Assembly (NCBI GenBank): GCA_937135995.1
Contig: CAKZOF010000511.1
Location: 1 to 9,957 of the forward strand
Length of the DNA: 9,957 nucleotides
Origin: an uncultured Pyrinomonas sp.
Lineage (GTDB): Bacteria > Acidobacteriota > Blastocatellia > Pyrinomonadales > Pyrinomonadaceae
Reading direction: 5' to 3'
Positions 1 to 7,794 of this stretch are shown here, one piece after another. Below the pieces are notes generated by a model. It ran no database searches and was not told where the DNA came from. It worked only from the letters and a program-made list of their open reading frames with translations. The first letter of the stretch is position 1; every line of letters begins with the position of its first letter. The position numbers and the translations under genes were made by a program.

Positions 1-391
1 GATCGAGCTTGGCTTCGATCTCGCGCCGCTTCATCCCCAAGATCGAACCGCTCAAGAAGATGTTCTCGCGCCCGGTGAGTTCCGGATGGAACCCCGAGCC
101 GACTTCGATCAGAGCGGCCAATCGCCCGTTGATCGTGATCTCGCCTGAAGTCGGCGTCGTTATATTAGATAGAAGCTTCAATATGGTGCTCTTTCCAGCG
201 CCGTTATGCCCGATGATGCCGAGCGCCTCGCCGCGCTTGACTTCGAAAGAGACGTCGCGCAGCGCCCAGAAGTCTTCCGACCGCGTGCGTAACCGGTTCC
301 ACGCCCGAACGAGCGGGTTACGCGAAACCGTGCCGTCTTCGTGGCGTATGCGGTAACGCTTGGATACCTTATCGAAACGAAGATCTATCAT
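1..391 (-). CDS. wzt: Polysaccharide ABC transporter ATP-binding protein, Wzt type (3' end cut by window edge)
   Basis: This is the ATPase that would power export of a lipid-linked polysaccharide (O-antigen, capsule or teichoic-acid type) through its partner permease at the inner membrane. The 130 visible residues start MIDLRFDKVSKRYR. Walker A, GHNGAGKST, lies at residues 61-69. The Q-loop region reads IEVGSGFHPELTGREN (95-110); GSGFHPELTGREN is highly characteristic of the Wzt/TagH/RfbE group and differs from importer ATPases. The ATG at 391 is preceded by a purine-rich GGTGAGGGG and lies 23 bases after the permease stop codon, so the two are surely cotranscribed. The signature motif, Walker B and any C-terminal carbohydrate-binding domain lie outside the window, so I cannot say whether this Wzt selects its glycan by a capping group. 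Family assignment is firm; the substrate is unknown. Confidence 0.93.
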   Translation of the reverse strand, partial: MIDLRFDKVSKRYRIRHEDGTVSRNPLVRAWNRLRTRSEDFWALRDVSFEVKRGEALGIIGHNGAGKSTILKLLSNITTPTSGEITINGRLAALIEVGSGFHPELTGRENIFLSGSILGMKRREIEAKLD

Positions 392-414
392 CCCCTCACC
401 GACCGATAAAGAGA

Positions 415-1266
415 TTAAACCACATCAGCCAAAGTCGCTTCCAAACGTTTGAAGAGAACATAGGCCACGGGAAGCAACGCGAAAGAGACCAAAGCTGCCA
501 CGATCAAGGCGTAAAGATCCGGCGCCGCGCCTTGAAGGACGACGCGCCGGAAGTTCTCGACGATCCCAGCCATCGGATTCAGAACGTAAAAGGGATACAA
601 CCTTGCTGGCACAGCGCTCAGCGGATAGACGACGGGCGAAGCGAAGAGCCACAGTTGCATCAGAAGCGGCATCGCCATGCCGATGTCGCGAAAGTAGACT
701 TGAAGCGCCGAGAGCAGCAGCGTCACGCCAAGCATGAAGACGGCCAGCACGGCAACGATGGGCACGACCCAAAGGATCAACAGGGTCGGCACGATCCCGT
801 AGTAGATCATCATCACCGCCAGCACGCTCGCTCCAACTGTCAGGTCGAAGAGCGAAGCGACGACATAGGTCGCCGGCAAGATCTCGCGCGGGAAATAGAC
901 CTTTGTCACAAGGTGCGAGTGACTGACGAGCGAGTTGGCGCCGCTCGTCAACGCGTTCGAAAAACTGGTCCACGGAAGCAGCGCGGCGTAAGCGAAGACC
1001 GCATATGGCATCCCCTCGCTTGGCATGCGCGTGACGATCGAGAAGATCAGCGTGTAGATCAACATCAAGGTGAACGGTTGCACGATGGCCCAGGCGAAGC
1101 CGAGCATGGACTGTTTGTAACGGACCTTCACCCGATGCGCGCTCAGCGTGTAGAACAGATCGCGGTATTCGACGAGCGCGCGGACGCTTTGCCACAAGCC
1201 GCGCCACGAAAGCGACGGCGCGCGGATGACCTTGATGCGTCGTTTATCCTCGGCCAATTCAAGCAT
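415..1266 (-). CDS. wzm: Polysaccharide ABC transporter permease, Wzm type (ABC-2 family)
   Basis: This is the inner-membrane channel subunit that works with the ATPase encoded just downstream to move a lipid-linked glycan out of the cytoplasm. It has 283 residues, the usual length for Wzm/TagG/KpsM proteins. The N-terminal 50 residues are amphipathic and cytoplasmic, including RDLFYTLSAHRVKVRYKQS (35-53), typical of this family. About six membrane segments follow, at roughly 54-78, 87-106, 132-155, 160-187, 200-218 and 250-272. Family-typical stretches are YFRDIG (191-196), ASPVVYP (209-215) and NPMAGIVENFRRVVLQG (230-246). The ATG at 1266 has GGAAGAGGGG about 10 bases upstream, and the gene starts 28 bases after the preceding glycosyltransferase stop. 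Polysaccharide rather than drug export is inferred from the ATPase type and the three glycosyltransferases in the operon. Confidence 0.94.
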   Translation of the reverse strand: MLELAEDKRRIKVIRAPSLSWRGLWQSVRALVEYRDLFYTLSAHRVKVRYKQSMLGFAWAIVQPFTLMLIYTLIFSIVTRMPSEGMPYAVFAYAALLPWTSFSNALTSGANSLVSHSHLVTKVYFPREILPATYVVASLFDLTVGASVLAVMMIYYGIVPTLLILWVVPIVAVLAVFMLGVTLLLSALQVYFRDIGMAMPLLMQLWLFASPVVYPLSAVPARLYPFYVLNPMAGIVENFRRVVLQGAAPDLYALIVAALVSFALLPVAYVLFKRLEATLADVV

Positions 1267-1294
1267 TCGACAGACCCCTCTTCCCTGAAAGCCT

Positions 1295-2476
1295 CTACGC
1301 TCTCTTCAACTCAACGCCGCACTCGCAAGAGCCCCTAGCTGAATCTTTCAAGCCCAACGCCCGGCTGTAAGCGGCGATCATATCACGAGCGAAGCGGTCT
1401 TTGCCCCATCTCTCCCTCACTTCGCGTTGCGCTGCCGCTCCCATCCGCTGCCGGCGGCCATCGTCACGCAAAAGATCGAGCATCTGCTCTGCAAAAGTTT
1501 CAGCGTCGCCGTGAGCGTGTAACAAGCCTGTCACGCCATCCTTGACGATCTCCGGCAAACCGCCGACGGCAGTTGCGATCACAGGCTTGCCATGCGCCAT
1601 GGCTTCCAGCACGACGAGCGGGAGCCCTTCACCGTGTGTGGAAAGGACGAAAAGGTCCATCGCGGCCAACAAGCGAGCAACGTCGCGGCGGAAACCGGTG
1701 AAGATGAACGCGCCATCGAGCCCCTGTTCGCTCAGCATCTTTTTGACCAACGCATAGTGCGCGCGATAAGCAGGCAGGCTCTCATGATCCCCGACGATCA
1801 AAAATGTGACTTTGCCGTATTCGGCGATGACCTTGACTGCGGCTTTCGCAAGAGTTGAGAAGTCTTTCGCCGGCGCGACGCGCGACACCATACCGATGAT
1901 CTTGTGATCGTCTGGAATACCAAACTCGCGCTTGACTTCGTCCGCTCGCGCGTCCGCGCGTGCGCAGTCTATGCCGTCATAGACGACCGTGCCGCGTCGT
2001 TCATCGACCTTGTGAGCGAATCTTCGCCACGTATCTCTTGAGACGAAGATAAAGCTGTCGATGGGCCACAGGAAGCTGCGATCACGCCACGACAACTCGT
2101 CGAAAGCGCACCGAATATGGCACACAATGGGCAGCCGGGCCATCTTTCCGGCGAGTGCGGCGTAGTATGCGGCGAGCAAGTCGGCGCAATGGACCAGATC
2201 GATCTTGCTTCTTCTGAACTCGCGCGCCAACTGCCACGAGTAGCGAAGAAAAGGCCAAGCGCGTCGGTAGCTGTGCTCGACAGGGTGGTAGGAGACCGTC
2301 TCGAACCCGGCGGCGGCGAACATCTCGTGCACGGGCGACTTCTCGCTGGGGCAAAAGGCTACGCTCTCGAAACCGTACGGGCGCACCGCTTCGGCGATGC
2401 GCAGCGTTGCCTGCTCCGTGCCGCCGACGGTCGGCCAAGGCATGATGTGCGCCACTCTGTAGTTTCGCTCCCGCAT
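1295..2476 (-). CDS. Family 4 glycosyltransferase (GT-B fold)
   Basis: This is probably a retaining glycosyltransferase that adds a sugar from a nucleotide-sugar donor to the growing surface glycan on the cytoplasmic side. It has 393 residues with the two-domain GT-B layout. The N-terminal acceptor domain opens with RVAHIMPWPTVGGTEQ (7-22), the glycine-rich loop common in GT4 enzymes. The C-terminal donor domain begins near IIGMVSRVAPAKDF (193-206) and holds the E-x7-E motif at E283 and E291 in HGEGLPLVVLEAM, followed by GKPVIATAVGGLPEIV (296-311). There is no signal peptide or membrane segment. The first ATG at 2476 lies 12 bases after the upstream gene's stop; its Shine-Dalgarno is weak, so translation may be coupled. 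The last 20 residues, after the usual end of the fold, contain CEC and show no family match. The sugar donor and acceptor cannot be told from sequence alone. Confidence 0.92.
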   Translation of the reverse strand: MRERNYRVAHIMPWPTVGGTEQATLRIAEAVRPYGFESVAFCPSEKSPVHEMFAAAGFETVSYHPVEHSYRRAWPFLRYSWQLAREFRRSKIDLVHCADLLAAYYAALAGKMARLPIVCHIRCAFDELSWRDRSFLWPIDSFIFVSRDTWRRFAHKVDERRGTVVYDGIDCARADARADEVKREFGIPDDHKIIGMVSRVAPAKDFSTLAKAAVKVIAEYGKVTFLIVGDHESLPAYRAHYALVKKMLSEQGLDGAFIFTGFRRDVARLLAAMDLFVLSTHGEGLPLVVLEAMAHGKPVIATAVGGLPEIVKDGVTGLLHAHGDAETFAEQMLDLLRDDGRRQRMGAAAQREVRERWGKDRFARDMIAAYSRALGLKDSARGSCECGVELKRA

Positions 2477-2488
2477 GGGTCGAAAAAT

Positions 2489-3487
2489 TCAGGCATCTGC
2501 GAACCGCGGCATGAGCCGCTGACGCGCCCTGTACAGGACATGGAGCAAGCGTGGCGCGAGCCTCAACCCGGCGAGCACGCAAGAGAGTTTTCGGCTGCGG
2601 TAGAAAGCGTTGGCCCTCTCTATCTCCGCCGCCGCTGTCTGATAGTCGCCGCTGGCAAAGGCCCTTTTGCCGCGCTCAAGCGCGACCGTCGCCGCACAAC
2701 GTTCGAGTTGCGCATCGATCAGACGGCTGAGGCGCTCGTCGGGATTCAGGATCACCTTCAGCTTGCGATAGACGTTCGCTTGCCCTTCGAACAAGCGCGT
2801 CGAATCGTAAGCCAAACTCACTCGATGTATGCGGTGCCGCGCAAGCTGGCGGCGCGTGTACTTTATTCGTCCCCCACGGCGCGCGACGCGCACCCATAGA
2901 TCGAAATCCTCCGAATGATAGAACTGCGGATCGAAAGCCCCGGCCTTGACGAGCGCGCTCTTTCTGGCAAGGATGCCGGAAGTGACGAGCACGCTCTCGA
3001 CGCCGAGCAAGCTTTCGAGCGTCACGGGTTCGCGCGTCGGCACCCTTTCGAAGAACGTCTTACCGGCAAGCGGCGAGTCGCCGAAAAGAAGCGCGTCGGC
3101 GCAGACGATGTCGAGCGCCGGATCGAGCATGAGCGCTTCCGTCTGCACGTCGAGGAACTCCGGCTCCCACGCGTCATCTCCATCAAGGAAGCCGATATAC
3201 TCGCCGCGCGCGTGATTTAATCCGGTGTTGCGCGCTCCGCCGGGACCGCCGTTCTTCGCGTGTTTGATGTAAACGACGCGCTCGATGCAAGGTTCGATCG
3301 CCCGTTCCAGCTCCGGCGTATCGGGCGACGCATCGTTTATCACGATCGTCTCATAGTCACCGAATGTTTGCGCGAAAACGGAAGCGAGCGCTTCTTGAAT
3401 GTACGGAGCGACGTTGTAGGCCGGGATGATGACGCTCACGAGCGGAGACGGATGGACCATCGATCCTCGACGCACGTCAACGCTCAT
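2489..3487 (-). CDS. Family 2 glycosyltransferase (GT-A fold), soluble
   Basis: This is an inverting glycosyltransferase expected to add one sugar to the lipid-linked glycan. The reading frame is open further upstream, but I place the start at 3487. That ATG overlaps the upstream stop as ATGA and has a near-perfect AGGAGG 6 bases before it; the longer extension is arginine-rich and overlaps the previous gene. The 332-residue product has PLVSVIIPAYN (15-25), NDASPD (51-56), GGPGGARNTGL (80-90), the metal-binding LDGDDAW (101-107) and the catalytic-base region SEDFDLW (192-198), all canonical for GT2. After the fold, residues about 255-330 are helical and basic. ERGKRAFASGDYQTAAAEIE (271-290) resembles one tetratricopeptide-like helix pair; that resemblance is my inference. 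No membrane segment is evident. Donor and acceptor are unknown. Confidence 0.93.
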   Translation of the reverse strand: MSVDVRRGSMVHPSPLVSVIIPAYNVAPYIQEALASVFAQTFGDYETIVINDASPDTPELERAIEPCIERVVYIKHAKNGGPGGARNTGLNHARGEYIGFLDGDDAWEPEFLDVQTEALMLDPALDIVCADALLFGDSPLAGKTFFERVPTREPVTLESLLGVESVLVTSGILARKSALVKAGAFDPQFYHSEDFDLWVRVARRGGRIKYTRRQLARHRIHRVSLAYDSTRLFEGQANVYRKLKVILNPDERLSRLIDAQLERCAATVALERGKRAFASGDYQTAAAEIERANAFYRSRKLSCVLAGLRLAPRLLHVLYRARQRLMPRFADA

Positions 3488-4677
3488 CCTTCCCCTCCTT
3501 TGCGCGCCAGAGCGAAGTCGCCGCCTTCGCGGATCGGTTCCCAACGCGCGTATCGCTCGCCGCGCAAGAATTTGACGAAAGCGGCGACCACCGCCGCGTT
3601 GGCGAGCACGAAGTAGTATGGTAGCGCGATCAACCTGTTGTGCCAGCCGGCGCGCTCGCAAACAAAACCGACGACCGCGGCAAGGTAGAAGAGCGATTGT
3701 CCGACGAAGGCTGCGAAGTAGAGGGACGAACGCGGCGCGAGCACGGCCGAAGCGACCAAGATCGAAAAGAGAAAAGCTGGCGCTAGGTACCGCAGAACCT
3801 TGTGCGACAGCAGCTCAATCGCGTAGAAGCCGCTGCGCCGCGGGTTCAACATCGCGCGGTGGTGCCATAGATCCGAGATCGTCTGCGTGATCACGCGCAC
3901 GCGCATCCTGAATTCGCGATCGCTCCGCTTGTTCGTCTCCTCGATGGCGACCGCTTCCGGCTCGTACACAGCGCGCAAGCCCTGCTCGACCATCTTCGTC
4001 GCGATGATGAAATCGCTGCAAGCTTCCGGATAGAGCGGCACGTAGGCCGAGCGGCGCACGGCGTACAGACAACCCGAACAACCGATGAGCGAGAGGATGG
4101 CGCTCTCGCGTTCTTTCAGAAAGGTCTCGTAGCTCCAATAGGAGCGCGCGCCGTGACCGACCGACGACTGAGTCGGATCGATGTAGATCAATCGCCCGGC
4201 GACGCAACCGACCGATGGATCGGCGAAGTTCGGCAGCATCTTGTGCAGGACATCTGGCTCGTAGAGCGTCGTCGCATCGGAGAAGAGGATGATCTCGCCG
4301 CGTGCCAATTCCACGGCAGCGTTCTGCGCCGCCGTCTTGCCCAACCGTTCCGCCTGCCGGTGCAAACGTACACCCTGCGGAGCGAAAGAGCGCGCGATAT
4401 CGTCTGTCCGGTCGGTCGAACAGTCCGAGGCGACGATGATCTCGAGCTTCTCTTTCGGGTAGTCAATGGCGAGCGTGTTCTCGAGCTTGGCGGCGAGATC
4501 GCGCTCCTCGTTGTAAGCGGTGATGATGACGCTGACTGTCGGCTCATACACCCCTTTGCGCACGGGACGCGCACGCCAGCGGCCCATCACCCACAAAAGC
4601 AGAGGATAGCCGACGTACGTGTAAAAGAGCGCTGCTGCGCTCGTCCAGAAAAGGACCGATGCCACTGCGTAGAGCAT
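3484..4677 (-). CDS. Membrane-anchored family 2 glycosyltransferase
   Basis: This is a GT2 enzyme of the type with a cytoplasmic catalytic domain held between membrane segments, as in cellulose- and hyaluronan-synthase-like proteins. Its role here may be chain building or priming on a lipid carrier. It has 397 residues. There is one N-terminal membrane helix (about 3-30). The catalytic domain has VSVIITAYNEE (48-58), ASDCSTDRTDD (83-93), the acidic ILFSDATTLYEPDVL (130-144) in place of a strict DxD, and GCSGCLYAVRR (199-209). CSDFIIATKMVEQG (220-233) matches the acceptor/base region, and EFRMRVRVITQ (255-265) matches the Q/RxxRW region only loosely. Three C-terminal helices lie at about 296-314, 318-340 and 349-370. 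The weak RxxRW match argues against classing it as a processive synthase with confidence. The Shine-Dalgarno is weak (GAAGG close to the ATG). Confidence 0.92.
   Translation of the reverse strand: MLYAVASVLFWTSAAALFYTYVGYPLLLWVMGRWRARPVRKGVYEPTVSVIITAYNEERDLAAKLENTLAIDYPKEKLEIIVASDCSTDRTDDIARSFAPQGVRLHRQAERLGKTAAQNAAVELARGEIILFSDATTLYEPDVLHKMLPNFADPSVGCVAGRLIYIDPTQSSVGHGARSYWSYETFLKERESAILSLIGCSGCLYAVRRSAYVPLYPEACSDFIIATKMVEQGLRAVYEPEAVAIEETNKRSDREFRMRVRVITQTISDLWHHRAMLNPRRSGFYAIELLSHKVLRYLAPAFLFSILVASAVLAPRSSLYFAAFVGQSLFYLAAVVGFVCERAGWHNRLIALPYYFVLANAAVVAAFVKFLRGERYARWEPIREGGDFALARKGGEG
3494..3499 (-). promoter_or_regulatory. Strong Shine-Dalgarno deciding the GT2 start
   Basis: On the minus strand the sequence reads AAAGGAGGGGAAGG directly before the ATG at 3487. 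The AGGAGG core ends 6 bases from the start codon. It lies inside the last codons of the upstream membrane glycosyltransferase, so the downstream gene can be translated both by coupling and by fresh initiation. Confidence 0.75.
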
Positions 4678-4694
4678 GCCTTCGAGATCAACTC

Positions 4695-4722
4695 AGGATC
4701 GCGTCGAAACGCATCTGATCCT
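4695..4722. other. Intergenic hairpin 1
   Basis: In the 100-bp gap between the ligase-type gene and the membrane glycosyltransferase, a 6-bp outer stem AGGATC/GATCCT encloses a 4-bp stem GCGT/ACGC with a CGAA tetraloop, plus a 4-base bulge on one side. There is no T-run after it on either strand, so it is not a classical terminator. It could be a processing site or stabilise the downstream transcript. Confidence 0.35.
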
Positions 4723-4731
4723 CTACCTCGC

Positions 4732-4756
4732 CCGATTCGACTGAAGTGCGAATCGG
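4732..4756. other. Intergenic hairpin 2
   Basis: A perfect 8-bp inverted repeat, CCGATTCG and CGAATCGG, is separated by 9 bases. It lies between hairpin 1 and the stop codon of the ligase-type gene. It has no adjacent T-run, so it may be a protein-binding site or an RNA processing or stability element rather than a terminator. Confidence 0.4.
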
Positions 4757-4777
4757 CGCTTCGCTCAGCTCAGGAAC

Positions 4778-6310
4778 TCAGGTCGGAACCAACACGCCGA
4801 CCTTTCGTCCCTCTTCGTTTTCGCTCTCCCGTGCCGCGCGCTTTTGCTCGGCTTCTGCCTCGGACGAAAGGGCATAGATGCGCCGGAGCGCGATGGCGTA
4901 GCCGACGACGTAGTAGATGTACCATTGATAGGCGACCGACCCGAAGAAACTGCTCACCATGTAAGCGACGATGCTCGCTTGAAGCGCGACCGAAAGATAG
5001 TAGAAGCGCGACGTGCGGCGATCTTCGAACGTCGCGCGTTCGATCTGCCACAAACGCTTGAGCGGCGAAACGATCAACCCGACGTAGAAGAAGAGCGCCG
5101 GGAATCCTAGTTCGGCCGCAACTTGAGTGTAAGCGTTGTGGCTCACCAACTCCCTGATCGAAACGATGTGAAAGTTATCCATTCCGACGCCAAAGATCGG
5201 GTTGCGCAGCGCGACGAAAAGCGAGCGCCAAAACACCTCCTTGCGCGTAGTGGCCGATCCGACGGGATCGAGGCCAGGGATGAAGATCGACAGCAACCTG
5301 AGACCGTAGTTGCCCGGCGCGAAGATCAAAAAGAGCAGCAAAACCAACAGGGCAACGGCCATCACGCTGAAGCGTTGGCGTCGCCCGAGCTTCCACATCA
5401 AGACCAAAAAGGAGACGATAAATCCTAAAAAGGCGCCGCGCGAGTAGGTGACGACCATGCCGACCGTCATCAACGCGGCGCACGCGGCATAGAGGATTTT
5501 GCGGACGGGGTTGCGCGTGCCGAAAAAGAGCGCGACGGCAATAGGGATCATCATCACCAGATGAAGCGCCATGTCGTTCGGGTTGCCGAACATGCCGCCG
5601 AGCGCGCCCTGAACGCGGTAACCTTCCACCGTCAAATTCCCGCTCTGAAAATCGTTGATCGCGTGGTAGCTCAAAAAGACGCCGACACCGAGCGATAACC
5701 ACATCAAACCTTTGAGTCGTCGTTCGGTGCGCACCACGTTGACCAAGACGATGAACATCAGGACGACTTTGATGAAGGAGTCGCTGAAGGCCGCCCAAGC
5801 CTCGCCCGGATTGATGGCCAGTGGCATCCCCAGAAGCGCCCACAGGCAGAAGAGGAGCAGAAAGTTGACTTCGCGCGGACGCGCCGTCAGATTCCCTTCG
5901 AGCGCGAATTGCGTCGGAACGAAGACGACCAGCGTGAAGAGCGCCAGCCAGAAGGCGAGCGAGGTCAGCGGCGCAAAAGCCGGGATCCATTCATAGGGGC
6001 GAAAATAGAGGACAGCAGTGAAGAGAAAGAGCCCGATGTAACTAATCGCGTGGCCGCGCCGCGCAAGCCACTCTTCTGCTTCCACCGCCCACCCGGCACG
6101 GCTTCGCCCTTTTTCAGCGGCCTTCCGGTTCAACTCCCGATTTAGCCCCTCGCGCTGAGCGCTGCTAGCAGCCGAGACGCTTTCGGGCGCAGCGTGAAAC
6201 GTCTCGTTCGCCGTCCAATCGTCTTCCACGCTAGAAGATGGCGTCCCCGCCGGAGTGACGGTCTCGTATTCGACCACTGGGCTAAAGCGTTGTCGGTCGC
6301 GTCCGCGCAT
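4778..6310 (-). CDS. O-antigen ligase / polymerase family membrane protein (Wzy_C-like)
   Basis: This is a polytopic membrane protein of the WaaL/Wzy superfamily, which transfers or polymerises lipid-linked glycans on the periplasmic face. Next to an ABC exporter a ligase or O-glycosylation ligase role is more likely than Wzy polymerase, but sequence cannot settle it. From the chosen start it has 510 residues. Residues 1-88 are hydrophilic and cytoplasmic, an unusually long lead-in. About ten or more hydrophobic segments follow from residue 90. Family-typical stretches are FRPYEWIPAF (103-112), GGMFGNPNDMALH (238-250), VTYSRGAFLGF (287-297), WRSLFVALRNPIFGVG (361-376) and SHNAYTQVAAELGFP (390-404). 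I chose the ATG at 6310 because GGAAAGGGG lies 7 bases upstream. The frame stays open to a GTG at 6448, which would add 46 residues. It is the first polysaccharide gene of the block. Confidence 0.87.
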   Translation of the reverse strand: MRGRDRQRFSPVVEYETVTPAGTPSSSVEDDWTANETFHAAPESVSAASSAQREGLNRELNRKAAEKGRSRAGWAVEAEEWLARRGHAISYIGLFLFTAVLYFRPYEWIPAFAPLTSLAFWLALFTLVVFVPTQFALEGNLTARPREVNFLLLFCLWALLGMPLAINPGEAWAAFSDSFIKVVLMFIVLVNVVRTERRLKGLMWLSLGVGVFLSYHAINDFQSGNLTVEGYRVQGALGGMFGNPNDMALHLVMMIPIAVALFFGTRNPVRKILYAACAALMTVGMVVTYSRGAFLGFIVSFLVLMWKLGRRQRFSVMAVALLVLLLFLIFAPGNYGLRLLSIFIPGLDPVGSATTRKEVFWRSLFVALRNPIFGVGMDNFHIVSIRELVSHNAYTQVAAELGFPALFFYVGLIVSPLKRLWQIERATFEDRRTSRFYYLSVALQASIVAYMVSSFFGSVAYQWYIYYVVGYAIALRRIYALSSEAEAEQKRAARESENEEGRKVGVLVPT

Positions 6311-6633
6311 ATCGAGGCCCCTTTCCGGCAGTCGCCAGAACGTTTGAGTAAATGCCGAAAGGGACGCGCTCTCCAAAAAGCTCCGTCCACCGTGACGGAC
6401 GATGTGACTAAGCTTTGCGCCGCAGGCGACGAGCATCCGTCGCGCCACAAGCGCGCGTTGAACCCTTCATTCGAGCGCGACCTTTCGGCACACTCTCCGA
6501 CAAAGCTAGTTTACCGCAAACGGCCTCGTTGCGCTTCCGAAACGCCGGCGATTCCGTCCCCTTTTCCCAACCCCAGACCGCCCAGCGCGTTCGAGCGCGG
6601 CATCGGAGCGTGGTGCGGCTGGGTGTTGAACGG
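6311..6633. other. Gap between sigma-like gene and ligase-type gene
   Basis: This stretch separates the stop of the sigma-like gene from the chosen start of the ligase-type gene. Its left 138 bases may be coding if the ligase starts at the GTG at 6448. TTCGAGCGCG occurs near 6474 and again near 6590. CCCAGC (6581-6586) and GCTGGG (6618-6623) could form a 6-bp stem with a 31-base loop just after the sigma gene. I found no T-run and no convincing -35/-10 pair, although the operon promoter is expected here. Confidence 0.4.
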
Positions 6634-7794
6634 TCAGACCGCCGCGCCCTCTTCGACGAGGGCGCGCACGCGCTCGCGCAGGGCCATTTCGAACCGGCGC
6701 GCCTCTTCGATCTCGGTGAAAGCGAGGGCACGCAACTGCTGTTCGATCCGTTTGCGATAGTCGGAGACGAGTGAATCGGAGACGCCGAGTCGCGCCGCCG
6801 CCTGTAGCTGCGTCATGTGTTCGGGACTCAAATAGCAGTACCACAAGACGCCGAGAATGCGGTTGTACTGTTTGCTCTTGCCGCGCACGGCGTGGTAAAG
6901 GTTTGCGAGGAATCGATCGACGTAGCCTGCGGCTTCGCGCTCGGCCTCGCGCCGCAACAATCCTTGTTCCGGGTTGTCGCGCCCGTCCACCGGTTCAGGA
7001 GAGGGGCGACCGTCTTCCGCATCGTCGCCGCTCAACGGCACAAGGTAGATGTCCATCACGGGCAACCGCGAAAGCACCAAGCTGCGCAGCGTGCGCACGT
7101 CCACCGGCGAATCCACGGCTTCGAGCACCGAGATGATCAAATCTTCGAGGTCCGAATTGTTGATGATGATTTGCGCGTCGCCCGTACACCCGACCATACG
7201 CGTATCGCGCTGCCGCACGGGCACCATCTGCACACGATGCTCCAACTCGTGGGTCGGACGGCGCGGTTTGTCGTCGGGCCATTCGCTCAAACCATAAACG
7301 CGATCGCTCAGCCGACGGTAAGAGTCATCGCCGCCGCCGTCGAACCGCCGGAAGTTGGAACTCGACTGCACGATGGTCGAAATGCGCCGGGCCAGCCGAT
7401 AGGACTCAGGATGGCGCTTGCGCAATTCGGCCGTCAAAATGTTGGTCAATTCGATCTGGCCGATCTCGCATTCGATCTCGGCGTCGGTCATGCCTGTGTC
7501 GAGGTAGTGCTGAAAGCGCCCCTTGCTCAACAAAGCGACGAACAATTCTTGAGTTAGATCGTTGTAGGCGCTCGATCTCCCTTCACCTTCCATGAGCAGA
7601 CCGGCGCTTTGCGAAGCGCGCACCAATGGATGGTGGCAAACGATACGGTGCAGCTCAGTCCATAATCGACCGACATCGGAACGCTCCAACCAGTCGCGCC
7701 ACCGGCCCGGTTGGCGAGCGCTCGCGTCACGCTCCATGTTGCAAGCGGCGGAGTTCTCGGCGTGGTTGTTCTGTTCGGTGGATGTGACAGCCAT
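6634..7794 (-). CDS. Large sigma-70-like transcription factor
   Basis: This is a probable RNA polymerase sigma factor of unusual build. From the ATG at 7794 it has 386 residues, about twice the length of an ordinary ECF sigma factor. A region 2-like segment is visible at about 76-137: YNDLTQELFVALLSKGRFQ (77-95) fits the polymerase-binding helix, and the ELRKRHPESYRLARR part fits the following basic helix. The C-terminal segment LSPEHMTQLQAAARLGVSD (322-340) followed by SLVSDYRKRIEQQLRAL (341-357) is a good region 4 helix-turn-helix. Between them lie about 180 residues of no recognised fold, including TRMVGCTGDAQIIINNSDLED (198-218). The start is uncertain: the Shine-Dalgarno GAGGAA is about 14 bases away, and the frame is open to a TTG at 7911. 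It precedes the polysaccharide block on the same strand, which invites but does not prove a regulatory link. Confidence 0.7.
   Translation of the reverse strand: MAVTSTEQNNHAENSAACNMERDASARQPGRWRDWLERSDVGRLWTELHRIVCHHPLVRASQSAGLLMEGEGRSSAYNDLTQELFVALLSKGRFQHYLDTGMTDAEIECEIGQIELTNILTAELRKRHPESYRLARRISTIVQSSSNFRRFDGGGDDSYRRLSDRVYGLSEWPDDKPRRPTHELEHRVQMVPVRQRDTRMVGCTGDAQIIINNSDLEDLIISVLEAVDSPVDVRTLRSLVLSRLPVMDIYLVPLSGDDAEDGRPSPEPVDGRDNPEQGLLRREAEREAAGYVDRFLANLYHAVRGKSKQYNRILGVLWYCYLSPEHMTQLQAAARLGVSDSLVSDYRKRIEQQLRALAFTEIEEARRFEMALRERVRALVEEGAAV

Noticed and set aside
3488..3661. Longer start for the soluble GT2 enzyme
   Set aside because: The extension is Arg-rich, lies wholly inside the upstream gene and precedes a far better start with AGGAGG.
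6508..6536. TAACT-type -10 (TAAACT at 6513-6508, minus) as the operon promoter
   Set aside because: The expected -35 position reads AAGCGC and nearby alternatives have wrong spacing, so there is no supportable promoter.
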